From Golubevia sp. BC0850 (lineage: Eukaryota; Basidiomycota; Exobasidiomycetes; Golubeviales; Golubeviaceae): a stretch of DNA of 64,000 nt. The translations under genes and the position numbers were made by a program. A model generated the notes under the pieces. That model was given only the letters and a program-made list of their open reading frames with translations. It was not told the DNA's origin and made no database searches. Of the stretch, positions 46,770-58,929 are shown one piece after another (the stretch's first letter is position 1; each line of letters starts with the position of its first letter). The stretch is taken from NCBI GenBank assembly GCA_012976225.1, contig JAAVVG010000007.1, forward strand, positions 806,001 to 870,000. The letters are read 5' to 3'.

Positions 46770-47412
46770 ATGCCTAACAACAATCGTTCCTCTTCTCAAA
46801 GCTCTCAGTCCTATTTTCCACTGTCTGGAGTCGCTAGGGATGGGTTTTCAAACGAAGAAGAAGCCTCAGCGACTTGTTTTTGTGGAAAGATTCAACTGGC
46901 TTTGGTAAGTTAGCAAAGAGAATGACTTCTTTACGAACGAAATTTTCTCGTAGCTCACTTCGTCTGTATCTTGTTTTAATATTTATCTCTAGCCCATCAA
47001 AGCTCCAGGATTGATAGCGACTTTCCTCTGTTCATGTTTCGACTGTAGAAAAATCACAGCTACAATGTTTGCTTCAAACATCACAGTCAAAGCTTCCAAA
47101 GTTCGCTTCGTAAGAGGTGAAGAACTGATTTCAAGATTCGCTCAAAAGGATACTATTGAAGCAGGAAATGAAATGTCTAATCATTTCTGTTCGATTTGTG
47201 GAACTTTGATGTTTAGGCAGAGTTCCGGTTATGAAGACATGGCTTTCTTGAGAATAGGAACTGTAGATGATTTCAGTCTTCATGAAACAGTGTTGAAGCC
47301 CAAGATTGAACAGTACTGTAAAGATCGAGTGGGTTGGTTCGAAGGTGTCAAGGGAGAAGAAGTAAAGAGATTCGAAGGGATGCAGTTCAAGTCTAGGAGA
47401 ATCAAGTTGTAG
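46770..47412 (+). CDS. GFA / CENP-V-like zinc-binding protein, 184 aa
   Basis: Exons 46770-46904 and 46993-47412 join in phase. The glutathione-dependent formaldehyde-activating (GFA) fold is marked by its zinc cysteines: CFCGKIQL, then CSCFDCRKITATMF, and CSICGTLMFRQSSG. VRFVRGEELISRFAQKDTIE lies between the last two. Many fungal members are annotated this way without known substrate; the original enzyme class adds glutathione to formaldehyde. It has no signal peptide or membrane span, so cytosolic. Start MPNNNRSSSQSS was chosen as the first in-frame ATG that precedes the CxC motif by a short Ser-rich leader. The protein is complete and of normal size. Confidence 0.88.
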
Positions 47413-48245
47413 CTTCTAGATTGTGATTTGTATAGATCTGAAATTCGACAAGTTTTTGTGAATAGGACGTAAAGTTTCAATTCTAACAGCTCTTTTGGTT
47501 CTTTCAGCTGTGAAAAGATTTTTTCCGAGACGTCGTTGGACATCATCGAGGGGGAAAGAGACAACTTGATCGCAGCCTACTTATTCTCTCTCTCCTTGTC
47601 TTCTGCTCTCTAGGATGGAAACTTTAGCTCAGTCGAAGTCGTCGAATTGAAGATTGAGTGAGTGAAGCAGCCCAATCAATTTGGTAGATCAGACATCATT
47701 CTTTTCTCTCGAAGATATCAAATAATGCATTTTCTCATTAGCCCAATAAATAAATTATCGAATCTTTCTTCTTCCTGTTCTTTACTTTCAGCATCCAACG
47801 GAGCTACCAAAAGTTCCACCTATTCTTCCCTTGCTTTCTTGGCTTCATCCTCTTCTTCATCATCATTTCCAACTTTTCGATCGCATTCACTTGTTTCGGT
47901 TTGATTCTCATTCCATTAGCTTTCAAAGCTAAATCATCCAACCTTTTGAAAACTTCAGAACGTGGTAATGGTTTCGAAAGTCTCGTTTCGTTAGAAGATT
48001 GAAGTTCAGGGGAGGTTTGGATTGAAGCTGGAGAAGTAGTTTGGTAGTTTATCTGTTAGTTCTTGTGCCTTTGATGCACAATTTCGATGGGAGACAGCAA
48101 GAATGAAGAACAAAATTGTCAAGTAATTCGATAACCAGAAGGTTTCTCTTTAGATCTCATAAGAACAGGAGTTGGAGATGAACTCGATTCATCATTGAAA
48201 GAACTTGGAATGATTTTTGAATCTTCGACTTTTGCAGCTTCGTCT
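47413..48245. other. Region downstream of the GFA and small membrane-protein genes
   Basis: Minus-strand coding-like pieces continue here: DQARVKNEDEAAKVED and SSFNDESSSSPTPVLMRSKE (about 48260-48115), and SKPLPRSEVFKRLDDLALKA with GMRIKPKQVNAIEKLEMMM (about 48010-47804). They may be further exons or remnants belonging with the small membrane-protein gene at 48246-48554, but I could not join them by convincing splice sites. Nothing else is supported. Confidence 0.3.
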
Positions 48246-48554
48246 TCATTCTTGACTCTTGCTTGATCTCCTACTCAAAGCTTGTATTTGCATCGTTCTT
48301 TCACCACTGGCATTTTGACCCTTATAGGCAGCTTTCAGCTCAGCAGCTTTTAACCACATTTCAGTCCTTATTTCATTAGGAGCTATCGATCCACCTTTTC
48401 TTCTTGCGAGGATCAGAGCAGAAGTCAAACCTCCGAAGAAGGCTATGGATGAGATTGTTAGAAGGAAATTGGTCGAATCTACTCTTTGAAAGAATGGTAC
48501 TGATTTCGCATCGGTTTTAGTCGTAGAAGATTTGGAAGATTTGGAATCTTCCAT
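48246..48554 (-). CDS. Small membrane protein, possibly TMEM242-like, 102 aa or longer
   Basis: From ATG 48554: MEDSKSSKSSTTKTDAKSVP, then a span FLLTISSIAFFGGLTSALIL and ARRKGGSIAPNEIRTEMWLK, AYKGQNASGERTMQIQALSR. The pattern (hydrophobic span with FGG, then ARRK) resembles TMEM242, a mitochondrial inner-membrane protein linked to ATP synthase and complex I assembly, but I am not sure. Immediately downstream a shifted frame (GDQARVKNEDEA) continues in protein-like fashion, so the stop at 48246 may reflect an indel or an undetected junction. It is divergent from the KPWE gene with only 66 bases between start codons. Confidence 0.45.
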   Translation of the reverse strand: MEDSKSSKSSTTKTDAKSVPFFQRVDSTNFLLTISSIAFFGGLTSALILARRKGGSIAPNEIRTEMWLKAAELKAAYKGQNASGERTMQIQALSRRSSKSQE

Positions 48555-48620
48555 CGTCTTTGGAAAGAGAGGAGAAGAGAGAGATTTGAGAATATTGTTT
48601 CTCTCCACAACAACACACAC

Positions 48621-49708
48621 GATGGATTCTACTCCAAGTTTTCTTCTCCGACAAAATGGACCTACAATCTCACAAGACAGAAACATTGTATTTGAACAAT
48701 TTGAACCATACGATTGGAAGAATGATTCGGATTTCCAAAATGGTATCAAGGGGATTCTGGAACCGATGAAAGCTTCTGGTTCTGAGGAGGATGAGATTAC
48801 ACAGACGGAATTGAATGCTAAAATCTTCTTCCTAAGTACAAATTGATCAGACTGAACCAGTTTGGAACGGTTTCAGAGGCCGATTTGGATGGGAATATCG
48901 AGAGAGAGCAGATGATAGAGAAACGATAAGTGAACATAGACACAAAAGTGATTAGGCTTTGGAATCAATAGGCAATCAGACAGGGAATAGCTTCCTCTAT
49001 TTTTGATTTTTTTTCTATCCCAAATGAACTAGCAAACCAGAAAAACCATCCTTGAAATTCGAGTCTTTCGTTGACGTTTGCAGACTCATGAACTACTTCA
49101 CTCCCATCTCTCTTTCGCAGATCTGGACAATCTTTCACATCTCAAGATTATCTAGATTGGAAAGCAGCAGCAGCAACGTCTGCTTCGAATCATACAGATT
49201 GAACTGATCAAAGTCACGTACCACAAACGTCTTCGAAGCAGAATCAACAAGTCCCTCCTCATCCTGCTTCTTTCGACGTGATAGTCGAACTGATGTCGAC
49301 TGGGAGGACGGATGAGATTCCAGGAATCGAAGAAACCACTCTCAAAGTAAGTTACGAATGTCTTTCGTTAGATCTTAACTGCGTCCCCGTTCGTTAGAAA
49401 TCTTGTCCTAAAAGTTCAAGAGATCAAAAGTTTGACGAGACTTCGATTCTTGTTCTTCTCGCCTTTGCTTTTTCCTCTTTTGATCTGTTCTAATCCGATG
49501 ACGTAATCTTTTTTTCTCTGCTTCTCTATCTTCTTCACTGGGGTTTTCACTTCACCATTCTCACTTTACTTTCTCACTGTTACAGATAAACGAAACCGCT
49601 CCAACAGCTTCTTCAATATCAAGACCTCCTCAGCCTTGGGAGCGAAATACGGATTCATCGAACCCGCCAGAGCAAGGTCAGACAGATCCGGAAACCGCAG
49701 AAAATTGA
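48621..49708 (+). CDS. KPWE-motif protein (Pex39-like), apparently interrupted
   Basis: The N-terminal piece from ATG 48621 reads MDSTPSFLLRQNGPTISQ, FEQFEPYDWKNDSDFQNGIK, TELNAKIFFLS. A second piece from the AG near 49121 reads SGQSFTSQDYLDWKAAAATS. Then come HPASFDVIVELMSTGRTDEI PGIEETTLK, a GTAAGT donor near 49345, and INETAPTASSISRPPQPWER to TGA 49708. The order (short acidic helix domain; ASF..ELI.TG..IPGI; PP.PWE) is that of the small fungal/animal KPWE family, related to Pex14 and to Pex39, which helps PTS2 import into peroxisomes. A TGA sits in frame at ~49199-49201, and no intron joins piece one to piece two in phase. It may therefore be a pseudogene, or my model may be wrong. Confidence 0.5.
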
Positions 49709-50590
49709 GAAGACTTTCCTACAAGACGTGGATCTTGATTCCCGCTCTAAACCTTTGTGAAAGAAAGTCCGGGTGGCTTTCGGAGTTCCCCAAAGCCCTC
49801 TCAAAGCAGGGGCTTTTAATCTTTGGAAGTTGAAAGTCGACACTCGATCTATCTCTTGGCCGAAACGTATAGTTATGGGATTTGGTAGGTTGAAACCCCT
49901 CTGGTCCTCGATTCTACCCTCTTCACCCTCTCCAAAACAGCCAATTATCAGCTCCACTAGTGTTGAACTTGCAACTTCGATATTGTCTACAAGTTCCTCT
50001 GGAAGTTCTGGGTGCTCTCGATCATCCAAATGAAAGAAGGAAAGGAAATGGAGATGTGATAACCATTTGAGTTCTTCCTTCGAGGGTTTCTCCAGTTCCG
50101 CAAAGACGACCAGGAATTGACGCTTCTACTTGAGGAGGCAATCCCGTTCCTGATATATTCAATCTCTCTAAGTCGGGAAAGCACATGAAAAGGGAATAAA
50201 TGCTTTGATCCCTCGGGAGACTTTCGGAGACATCCGCGTCCAATTTTTAATAGTTGACCTTGAAAGCTTAAGCAAAGATCTGAGCTGCACAGAGTAATTG
50301 TAGTATCCTGGAAGATTTACGCTTTCTGAAGTATGATTTGGCCGATTTGAAGCCAGCTGTAAACATGAAAGGCACTCGTCTGAAAGGGTATGCTCATCCA
50401 CGTCCACGATTCTCCACAGTGATTCATTTGTAGTTGATAAGGCGCAAAACCGGCTTGATGAGACTATCATTAGTTTAAGGTCTAGAATTTTCAGCTTCTT
50501 GAGAATGGCAGAGGAGCTCTTCCGGGAGATGATCCATTTTCGCTGGGAAGCGAAGAGAACTGTGAAGAACTCAAAGAAGAGATGAGCTGC
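49655..50590 (-). CDS. F-box/LRR-type gene, fragmented
   Basis: Reading leftward, the first recognisable block is SSAILKKLKILDLKLMIVSSS followed by FCALSTTNESLWRIVDVDEH, the second half of an F-box with its typical SLWR ending. Other frames then give FMCFPDLERLNISGTGLPPQ and ELPEELVDNIEVASSTLVEL and FNFQRLKAPALRGLWGT, all LRR-like. The blocks sit in three frames, so several introns or indels are required and I could not fix a full model. Its 3' end overlaps the last exon of the KPWE gene on the opposite strand. It is either a multi-exon F-box gene or a decaying copy. Confidence 0.4.
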
Positions 50591-50825
50591 AAGTTTCTAT
50601 AACGTTTCAGATTGGATCGAATTAGGCCCCCAGTTCCCAAACCTATAGGAATATTTACTTCTAAAATGTTCTTAACGAAGAAAGGAGAGAGACTTGGTGT
50701 GATTGAAAGAGAAGGGAGGGTGCACTCACAAATTGCTCCACCTCCCTCTCAAAAACGTGGCGAAGAGCGAATGAAAACGTTGGAATTTCAAAGCTACTTC
50801 TTCCTTCCCAACCATTCGACCAAAG

Positions 50826-52212
50826 ATGCCTACTTTATACAATGGAAACAGAGTTGTCGACAACGATCCAGCTTTCGATAATTCAAAGGTAATTTGAAAG
50901 AGTAGAGACCTCTTTGGTCCCAATGCATCATCCGCCAATTTCTAAGCACTCTCTTTTCGCTCTCTCAACAGCTCGGAAGTCTGGTTCCAGGAAAAGTTCC
51001 ATACACCAAAGAAAACACTTACTCAGCAAGTAATGGGGATATGCAAGACTACAGAGACAAGACTGGGAGTCTTACTGCTATGCAACAGGTGACTTTTTAC
51101 TTTCTGCTTTCTGCTTTCTTGCCTCGAACTTTGCGAACTCTGACCTCTTCTCTTTGACTGTTGATCTCTGACTCACATCCTCTTTCCACTTCTCTGGTTC
51201 GATTCGTCAGCATGTAGCCTTCTTCGATGGTGAGTGCGAAGTGGCAAATTGAACCTCAAGGCAAGCCTTGAAGTCGTCTTGCCCACGCGTTTCACTCACC
51301 CTCTATGAAACCCTCTTTTCATCTTATAGGTGATGCCGATGGAGTCATTTGGCCGTAAGTGATCACTCTTCAACTTCAAGAGGTATTGGAAAAGTTGCGC
51401 CCCGACGATTCCTAGTAGTCAAAGATTCGTGATTACTTCTCGTATCACTTCAACAACCATCTACTCTCTCTCTCGATCAAATTTTGACTTCTTTTTTGCA
51501 TTTGCCACTCTTCCAAATCCAGACTTGACACCTTCCGTGGTTTCTACTCCCTAGGATTCGGTTTCATCATCTCTTTCCTGGCAATCTTCATCATCCATTC
51601 TGGATTCTCCTACCCAACCTCTCCATATAAAGGGGATCGTCTAACTCATTGGATTCCCGACCCCTGCTTTAGAATTTTTGTGTCAAACATTCATCGTTGC
51701 AAGCACGGATCTGATACCGAGTCTTTTGATCGTAGAGGTAGATTTCAACAAAACAAGTTTAAGGCGATTTTGGATGATTATTCTAGCGCCAAGGAGAAGG
51801 ATTCATTGTCTTTTAGAGATGGAATGGTCATGGTGAGTGAAAAAGAAGAGTTGAATATCGGGTAAACGAGACTTGATTTGGAACTTATAGGATTCCATCT
51901 GATTCTTTGGTGACACCTATTTTTCAGATTCTTGAGAGACGTAATCTTATGGACTTCTTTGGAATCTTTGCTTTCATTTTCGAATGGGGAAGTACTTACT
52001 ATATGCTTTGGCCTGAAGATGGTGAGTCTCTGTTTCTGAGAGCAAAATTCAGAATACAAGTCTTTTGTCTATAACACACCTTCTCGCCACTCCACCTTCC
52101 CTCAGGTCTAATGAAGAAAGACGAAATGATCGGAGTCATCGATGGAAGTATCTTCCCTCTAGTTGCCTACCGTAACAAGAATCGCAAATCAAAGAAGACT
52201 CAAAAGAATTGA
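50826..52212 (+). CDS. Caleosin-family protein (peroxygenase-like), 244 aa
   Basis: Seven exons (50826-50888, 50972-51088, 51211-51229, 51330-51354, 51523-51832, 51928-52021, 52106-52212) give one 244-residue frame. Landmarks: LTAMQQHVAFFDGDADGVIW PLDTFRGF, which holds the single EF-hand loop (DGDADGVIWPLD) and the His before it; then a hydrophobic hairpin GFGFIISFLAIFIIHSGFSY with the Pro-rich turn YPTSPYKGD; then WIPDPCFRIFVSNIHRCKHG SD, the second His region thought to bind heme; and DGLMKKDEMIGVIDGSIF at the end. Caleosins sit on lipid droplets and some are calcium-binding heme peroxygenases. Two short exons (19 and 25 bases) split the EF-hand loop. Complete and normal in size. Confidence 0.95.
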
Positions 52213-52718
52213 AGAGGTTTCAAAAAAGTTGATCTCAGTCGCCACTCCTGTTCTCTCTCCTACACTCAATCAAGAAAATACACGCTTCCCGTTCTCTGTA
52301 CTAAGATCATATTCCAATTGTCCAATCAAATAGACTTTCTCGTTGTGTTTTCCATCTAGGGGAAGTGAACAGCAAATCGAAAGGGGGCCACAGCGGGTCA
52401 GGCCAGGTTCTCGAGGGGCGGTTCGTTCGGAATGGTCTGAAGTTGCTGCTTTCTTGGGTCTTCGAATTCCTGAGTTTATAAATGTTTTCCTATCCAGCTT
52501 ACCTAACGAGGGGTAGGAGACAATGATGCAAAAGGGGTCCGAATCTTCTAGAAGACAGAAAGGCCGATAAGCTCGCGAAAAGCTCAGCTAATAATGATTA
52601 AATGATTAATGATTCTTGCTCCTACAACCAACATCGATTCAAACCTCAAGTCAATTCACTGATTGGAACAAGCTCTCAATCTCAAATTATCAAACAGAGA
52701 ACTAAACAGATAACATTC
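52213..52718. other. Intergenic region upstream of the bZIP gene
   Basis: A locally GC-rich stretch (about 52384-52432) interrupts otherwise AT-rich sequence. The frame of the bZIP protein is open upstream to an ATG at 52602, giving an optional 39-residue N-terminal extension. No other gene is seen. Confidence 0.4.
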
Positions 52719-55554
52719 ATGGCATCTGCTGCGACTCTCCTGTCTCCTCTTCCAAATTATGCTCATGCTGGAATCGATTCAGCCATGTCAACTTCATCTC
52801 CGTCAGGATTAGACAACCTAAGCTTTGATGATTTAGTTGAATGGAACGCTGGAAATTCAAGCTCAGGTTACTTTAATCAGCAATCTTCTTCACCTCCTTC
52901 TCCAAGAGCTACTTCAACTTCAACCTCTACTTCCACCTACGCTCAGCCCTCCAACAACAACCATCCGGCTTCTACTTCCCCTTCCATTGAATCAAGTGAC
53001 AACCCACCTTCTAACGCAAACACTGAAGCTTTATTCGTGAGTCTACACCTTCTGTTCAACTCCCTCAGCTGAACTCACTCCACCTTGCCTACCTCTACCT
53101 CTGCTGACCCTTTGTCTATCTACCCCTTCTCCTTTCCCCTACCTCCCTCAGCGTCATTACCTTTCAATTGAGCTACGTAAGATTGGAACACCTGTAGATG
53201 ATTCACTTTTAGATCATTACGTCAAACAACATGCTCAAGGTTTAGCAAGAGCTTCTCAATCCTCTTCCTCCTCCTCTCCTCTCAGCCCAACCACTCAAAG
53301 AGAGAATTCTCCTCCAGAATCAGATCCAACCGCAAGTACCTCTTCAGCATCATCCTACGGTGTAGCTTCACCAACTTTCTCTCGTAGAGCTTTCTCTTTG
53401 AGTCCCCTTCCTGAGAACATGCAAACTCAAGACCAAGACCAAGAGTTCCTTAACGCCAAAGCCTTCAAGATCTCTCAAGCCAATGACGGTCAATTCAGTC
53501 ATTTCGGTAGATCAAGTTTAGGTATGGGAATCGGAATGAGTTTAGATCAACCTAGTTTCGAGAACCAAAACGTTTTCAACAATGGAGATTATGAGATGAG
53601 TATTGATCCTTCTTTAGTGGTGAAAGCAAAGGAGAAGGATGAGAACGCTATGTCCGAAGGAGAAGAAATGATTGAAAATGAAGGTGATCAAACTCTAGTA
53701 GATGATAAATCTGGTCTAGCAGCTTTAATTGTTAAGAATTTGGATGAGGACAGTGCTTCAGCAGCAGTATCTAATTCCAAGGAGCTTCCTTCCTCCACTG
53801 CAAGTACCACCACACAAGTAGAACGTCCAATCTCTTCTTTCAGTTCTTTTAGACCACCTCGTGTAGGTGAATCTCCTCTAGCTCCAAATTACTTTCATCC
53901 TTCTGCTCCTACTCAAAAGAAGAATCAGAATAAGAATGATGAAAATGAGGATGAAACTATGATCACTACTAATGCTGTTTCAAATGATGATCCTGATAAA
54001 CCTAGCCCTGAAGAATATAAGAAAATGAGTAGCAAGGAGAAGAGACAATTGAGGAATAAGATTTCTGCTAGGAATTTTAGAGAGAGGAGAAAAGGTGAGT
54101 GCGAGAGACCGTTAGAGGATCGGTGGCATTGGTAGCATTGTGGAATGGGAACGCTTGAGAATGGGCAAAAAAAAACTGGAGCTCGTGATCTCAGTCACTA
54201 GAAAGTGTTGAAGGATGATCAAAGCTCCGTCCCGACGGTCAAGGATTGAGACCGTGGTAGCTGACAAGCTCTCAATTCCTTGTTCTGTCCAAACCTCCAT
54301 CTTTCACCCATTTCAGGCTACATTGCTCAGCTGGAACATGAGCTTCAAGAACGCGACTACACCATCGCAAGCATTCGTGCTCAGATGGAAAGAGTCAATT
54401 TGCAGAACCATGAACTGAAGAAGGAAGTCAAGACTCTTCGTTCTGCCACTACAGCTGTTGAGACCGTCGCTGCCACCCCAAAGCCTGTCGCATGTAGCAA
54501 CGCTTCTGGATCTGCAATCGGTGCTTCAATCTCTCAAGCAGACGTCCAACGTATCTTGGACGCCCTCCAGAAGACCACCTCGACCTCGACCAACCAAGTC
54601 CAATCAGAAGCTTCTACAACCCCAGCAACTTCTTCAACTCCTCGTACTGGTCTATCAACTCTTTCAGCCTCATCTTCTAGACCAACCACTCCATCTGGAT
54701 CTGGTTCTCTCCGTCCAATTTCTCCTAGACCACTTCAACATTCCTCCTCCTCTTCGAACCTATCAACTTCTTCTTCCTCTTCGATTCCAGTTCCAAACAC
54801 TCGTAAAGATGCATATCTATCAACTGACGGTTCTAATCCTTCATCTTTCTGGGCTGGAGGTAGAAGCAACTCAATGTTAGGTGGTGGTGGATTCATGAGT
54901 GTTCATACAACTTTGATTCCTTCTCTTTCTTTCAACCCTTCAACCAATGGAAACTCAGGATCTGAAAAGAAAGGAGGTCTTACTTTCAGAGGTCTTAATA
55001 ATCATTTCAGAACTGTCAAATCTGAAAAGAAGGACTTTTCACTACCACCTCCAGCTTACAATGATCATTCATTCTCTGACAAGAAGACTTCAAAGCTAGA
55101 AAAGAATCAACAAGCAGTAGCTGCAGCTGAAGTTGGCCGCTCATTTGACGTCTACGATGCTTTCGCAGGTCTTTTACGTGAAGGGTCTACTTCCGCTGAA
55201 CTACCTGGTCTAACCTCAAGACCAGCAGGCGAAGAGGTCCCTCCTTCCTATCTAGAAACCATCTCAACTTCTCAAAGTCAAGTTCAATCCCAAGCATTAG
55301 AAAGTGAAGATGTAGAGGATCGTGTATTGGGAGCTTTGTACAAAGCTTTCTCTTCAAGTCAATCTCGTCCCGCGGATTCGAAGAGAAGTATCAGTGCTAA
55401 AGAAGATATCGATCTTCACAAGCTGGGAGCTTTTTTAGATGGTAAAGCCGAATTGGTTTTGGTTGATAGTCAGACTAGAAGAGAGTGGGTTTTGACTGAG
55501 GAACGTGGAATTGTGGGAGAGAATGGTAGAAGAATGAGCTTAGTTCGTCAGTAG
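52719..55554 (+). CDS. bZIP transcription factor, 832 aa
   Basis: Exons 52719-53036, 53152-54094 and 54317-55554 are in frame. The bZIP lies near residues 405-465: SKEKRQLRNKISARNFRERR KG, then YIAQLEHELQERDYTIASIR AQMERVNLQNHELKKEVKTL. The basic signature NKISARNFR fits N-x7-R, and the heptad leucines follow. Intron 2 falls at the border of basic region and zipper. The rest is low-complexity Ser/Thr/Pro. A conserved-looking block RHYLSIELRKIGTPVDDSLL DHYVKQHAQGLAR lies at the start of exon 2. Towards the C-terminus, RSFDVYDAFAGLLREG, DVEDRVLGALYKAFSSSQ and DIDLHKLGAFLDGKAELVL look like folded or activator-binding helices. I chose MASAATLLSP as start; an upstream ATG at 52602 is in frame. Targets are unknown. 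Confidence 0.9.
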
Positions 55555-56346
55555 GGGGTAAAGACCCTACATTTATTCAAGATGGTCTAAAGAATGTGGA
55601 GAATCAACAAAGCAACTCCAAAGAAGGATAAGTTAACGGTAAATCAAAAGAGATCAAAGAAGGCTCCGTCTCCAAATAAACGAAAATCATCAACAACAGA
55701 AAAAGTCATCTCTATTCAATTCAAATTCACACCTCTAGAATCCTTTCTCGAAACTCATCTACCTTTCCTTCTCTCATCAAATAAATTGATTAAATAAATG
55801 AATAAACTTTACAAACCTCTACTCCTTCTAATCTTTCTTTTTCCTTTTCGTGTTTCTAAACCCTTGTATTTCTATTTCTTAATTCCCTTTCCATTCATCC
55901 ATTCCATTCATTTCATTCAATCTTGTTCATTCCTGACTAACTTCCATTTTCTCGTTTCATAAGTTCTTGTTTCTGTTTGTTTGCGTCCTTCTGATTGTAA
56001 AAGTCTATATTAACTTCTTTACTCAGCACGTTTTATTGGTCGACTGTTACTGATTCATTTCTTTGGCTGATTCTGCACTTCGGGCCGCGTTCAATAATTT
56101 CTCAATTGAAAGCTGCTGCGTTGATTTCAAAATTGTAGTACTTTAAAGAGAAAGAAGAGAGAAAAAGAGAAAGCTATGGGTCCGAAACTGAAGAGAAAAA
56201 TGCGGAACTGGTAACGATTGGAGGGAGTGAGGAAGGATAGAGAGAGGAGAGGCAAAAAGCCTAAATACAATGACTGACTTGAGTCGAGGGGGATGAGAGT
56301 GGGAATGTGAGAAGACGGATTCAGGATTAGAGAGTCGAGTGCAGCT
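55555..56346. other. Convergent 3' flanks of the bZIP and SDHB genes
   Basis: AT-rich, with TAAATAAATG-type sequence near 55790-55803 that could serve polyadenylation of the bZIP transcript, and long T/C-rich runs. No gene supported. Confidence 0.4.
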
Positions 56347-57982
56347 TTAAGCCAAGGCAGCAACAGGACGGTCAGCATCTGAAGCTGGGGCTCCAACTAG
56401 TGAAAAGGAGGTAACGCAGAGGCAAAGAGAGAACGGTCAGTAAACCAGCAACCTGAGAGAAAGAGAGCTCATACAATCGAAACACGTTTCTCTGCAACAG
56501 AGACTCACCAGCCATATCCTTCTTGATCTGAGCAATAGCGAAAGCTGGGTTGAGACCCTTTGGACAGGTCCTGGTACAGTTGAAGATAGTGTGACATCTG
56601 TAAAGGGAGAATGTGTTCTCTAGCTTCTCACGTCTCTCAGCTCCGAATGTGTCACGAGAGTCTGCCATCCATCTGTAGGCCTGCATGAGCACAGCTGGTC
56701 CAAGGTATTCGTCCTGATTCCACCAGTAAGATGGGCAGGAAGTCGAACAACTGAAAGAGACGGAGAAAGCGGGTAAGTCAGAGTAAAGTGGAGATCAACC
56801 GAGTGGAGCAGCGCTCAACGCCTGCAAGAGTTTAACTTCAGCAATCGTGCTGTGAAAAGGGTGTATTGTAGGTAATCTGGAAGGCTCCCCGTAAGTTCTT
56901 GCCCTCTTAGCTAAACGAGCACCAGGGTGAACCTTGCCATTCCTAAGCTCTCCACTCGCCTCCTGAACAAGAATGTCTCAATTTGATCAACAATGACTCA
57001 CCAGGCACATAAAATACACTCGTATAGGCCATCTAACCTACGTCTCTCCTCTGGGCTCTGTAGGTGCTCTCCCTCCTTAGGTGGGTTGGCACTCTTTAGG
57101 AAAGGCTCGATGGAACGGTACTGCTTGTAGAATTGGGTGAGATCCGGAACTAAGTCCTTGACGATGTACACTGATAGTGAGAGAAGGGATAGCAAGGGGG
57201 AGGGGGGGGGAAGGAGGAGTGTGAGTTCCGAGGGTATGGAAGGGGGACTCTTAAGTAAACTCCAAGATCTGACAATCTCCAATAGCTCCCCTTTCTGACT
57301 CACTGTGTGGAAGAGGATAGATCTTGGAGTCACCAGCCTTCTCAATACGACATAGACAAGCCAAGGTGTTAACACCATCAATGTTCATCGCACAAGAACC
57401 ACAGATTCCCTCACGACATGAACGACGGAAGGTCAAAGTTGGATCGATTTCATTCTTGATCTTGATTAGAGCATCTAGGATCATAGGACCAGTGGCATTG
57501 AGATCGACGGAGTAGGTTTGTAACTTTGGCTTCTCAGTTGGGTGGTCTGGGTTCTTGAGGAGAAAAAGAGGTCAAATTAGGCATCTGGGTCAGAGCTGAC
57601 TCGCTGAACGCCTTGAAAGTTGAACTGAAGGTGTTTCACGAGGAAATGCCTCATTAACGAGCGAGTCTCTAGAAGAGAGGAGCAGGTAAAGAGCGAGGAA
57701 GGTGGCATTACTCATCCTCCCTCCTCCCATGCTCTCACTATAGCTGTCCTTCCTGGCGTCCTTCCCTAAGTTTCAGATAGAATTAGTTTCATTACTTACC
57801 CATCTGTAGATCTTGAAGTCTTTCATCTGAGTCGGCTTGGAGTTTGAGCCACCATTGGAAGCATCAGCTTGTTGCTCTGCCGGTGTAGCCAATTTGGCTG
57901 GAAGTGAAGTAGAGAAAGCTCTGAATGAAGAAGTAGAGGCGCGAAGAGAGCTCCTTAGGATAGATGAAGTTGCTGTGAGCAT
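56347..57982 (-). CDS. SDHB: Succinate dehydrogenase iron-sulfur subunit, mitochondrial, 297 aa
   Basis: Electron-transfer subunit of complex II, linking the TCA cycle to ubiquinone. Exons 57982..57800, 57553..57304, 57170..57002, 56750..56509 and 56396..56347 join in frame. The start [20 protein letters not shown] is a mitochondrial presequence. The [2Fe-2S] cluster ligands are in [21 protein letters not shown]. The [4Fe-4S] and [3Fe-4S] ligands are in [30 protein letters not shown] and the following helix, and [12 protein letters not shown] and [11 protein letters not shown] are standard. The final exon encodes the short tail ending [10 protein letters not shown]. All cluster cysteines I can place are present. 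Introns of 133-246 bases are longer than the window's norm. Confidence 0.97.
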
Positions 57983-58929
57983 CTTGTTGTTATTGTTGTT
58001 GATGTGTGTGGTGAGGATAGGGTGGGGAGAAGAAAGAGATCGGAACGAGGAGTTCTTTTACTAATAAGCTTCCTTCCCATTGGCTCTCACACCCAACTCT
58101 CACAACTCTTTCAAACGTTCTCTCTTCACTGCCTACTATCTTCCAGATCTTTACAAGCTAAGCCCATTGATCATGGACCATCACTGGAATGTTTCAGCAA
58201 TGGCGTCTGAATTCCCACTTCTCGCGGAAGTTTCCGCCTCCCCATACTCGCTCCTCGCTCTGAGAGGCAAGTTTACTTCTACCACTCGCAACTGCCATAT
58301 TTCCCAAGGAATTGTTTCGGAAGAGTTAAATTGTAAGAAAGGACATAGGATTGTGGGAAAGAGAGGTCCGGAAAGGGAGAACGGCTGAGGCGCTGAGGCC
58401 CCCACTTCTGAAGCCTGAATGAAGGTGCTTGATTTTCGACAAAGATGAAGCCACTCCACCTTCTCGTCCATGGTGAGCATCACCTTTCTGCTCCTCTGAA
58501 ACTCTAATCCCAAATTTTGACCAGAAATTAGATGAACCTCATTCGATTGAGTCCGCACTGACCTACTGGTGTTAGTGAGATGTCCTCTTGCATGCGTGTC
58601 GATTTTGCCACCTTGAAGTGTTGACGGCGCCTGCTCATCTTTTCGAGCAACTCTCCCCGGTTTGAAGCCAGGAAGACTATGACTGCATGTGTTTATTAGA
58701 AAAGAAAAAGAAATCTTGACTCTCATGCGAGAAGACGGACTCAAGTTTTGCTCTGTCAGGATTCGTCACTTTCGAAAAGAAGTGCGAGGATCACAAGACC
58801 CCAAGCCGAATCTCTCTCTGGGTTTCTTCCAGTCTTCCCTGAACGATAAGGGATAAGGATAATGGCAATCTTTCGAGAGCCCATCTGTCCTTCGAATACA
58901 GGAAAGAAGAAACCACACGACGCGCGCTA

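Noticed and set aside
58181-58744. 187-codon open frame on the minus strand between SDHB and the OPT gene
   Set aside because: It has no recognisable motif, no splice partner, mixed composition, and lies in a promoter-rich interval; such lengths arise by chance.
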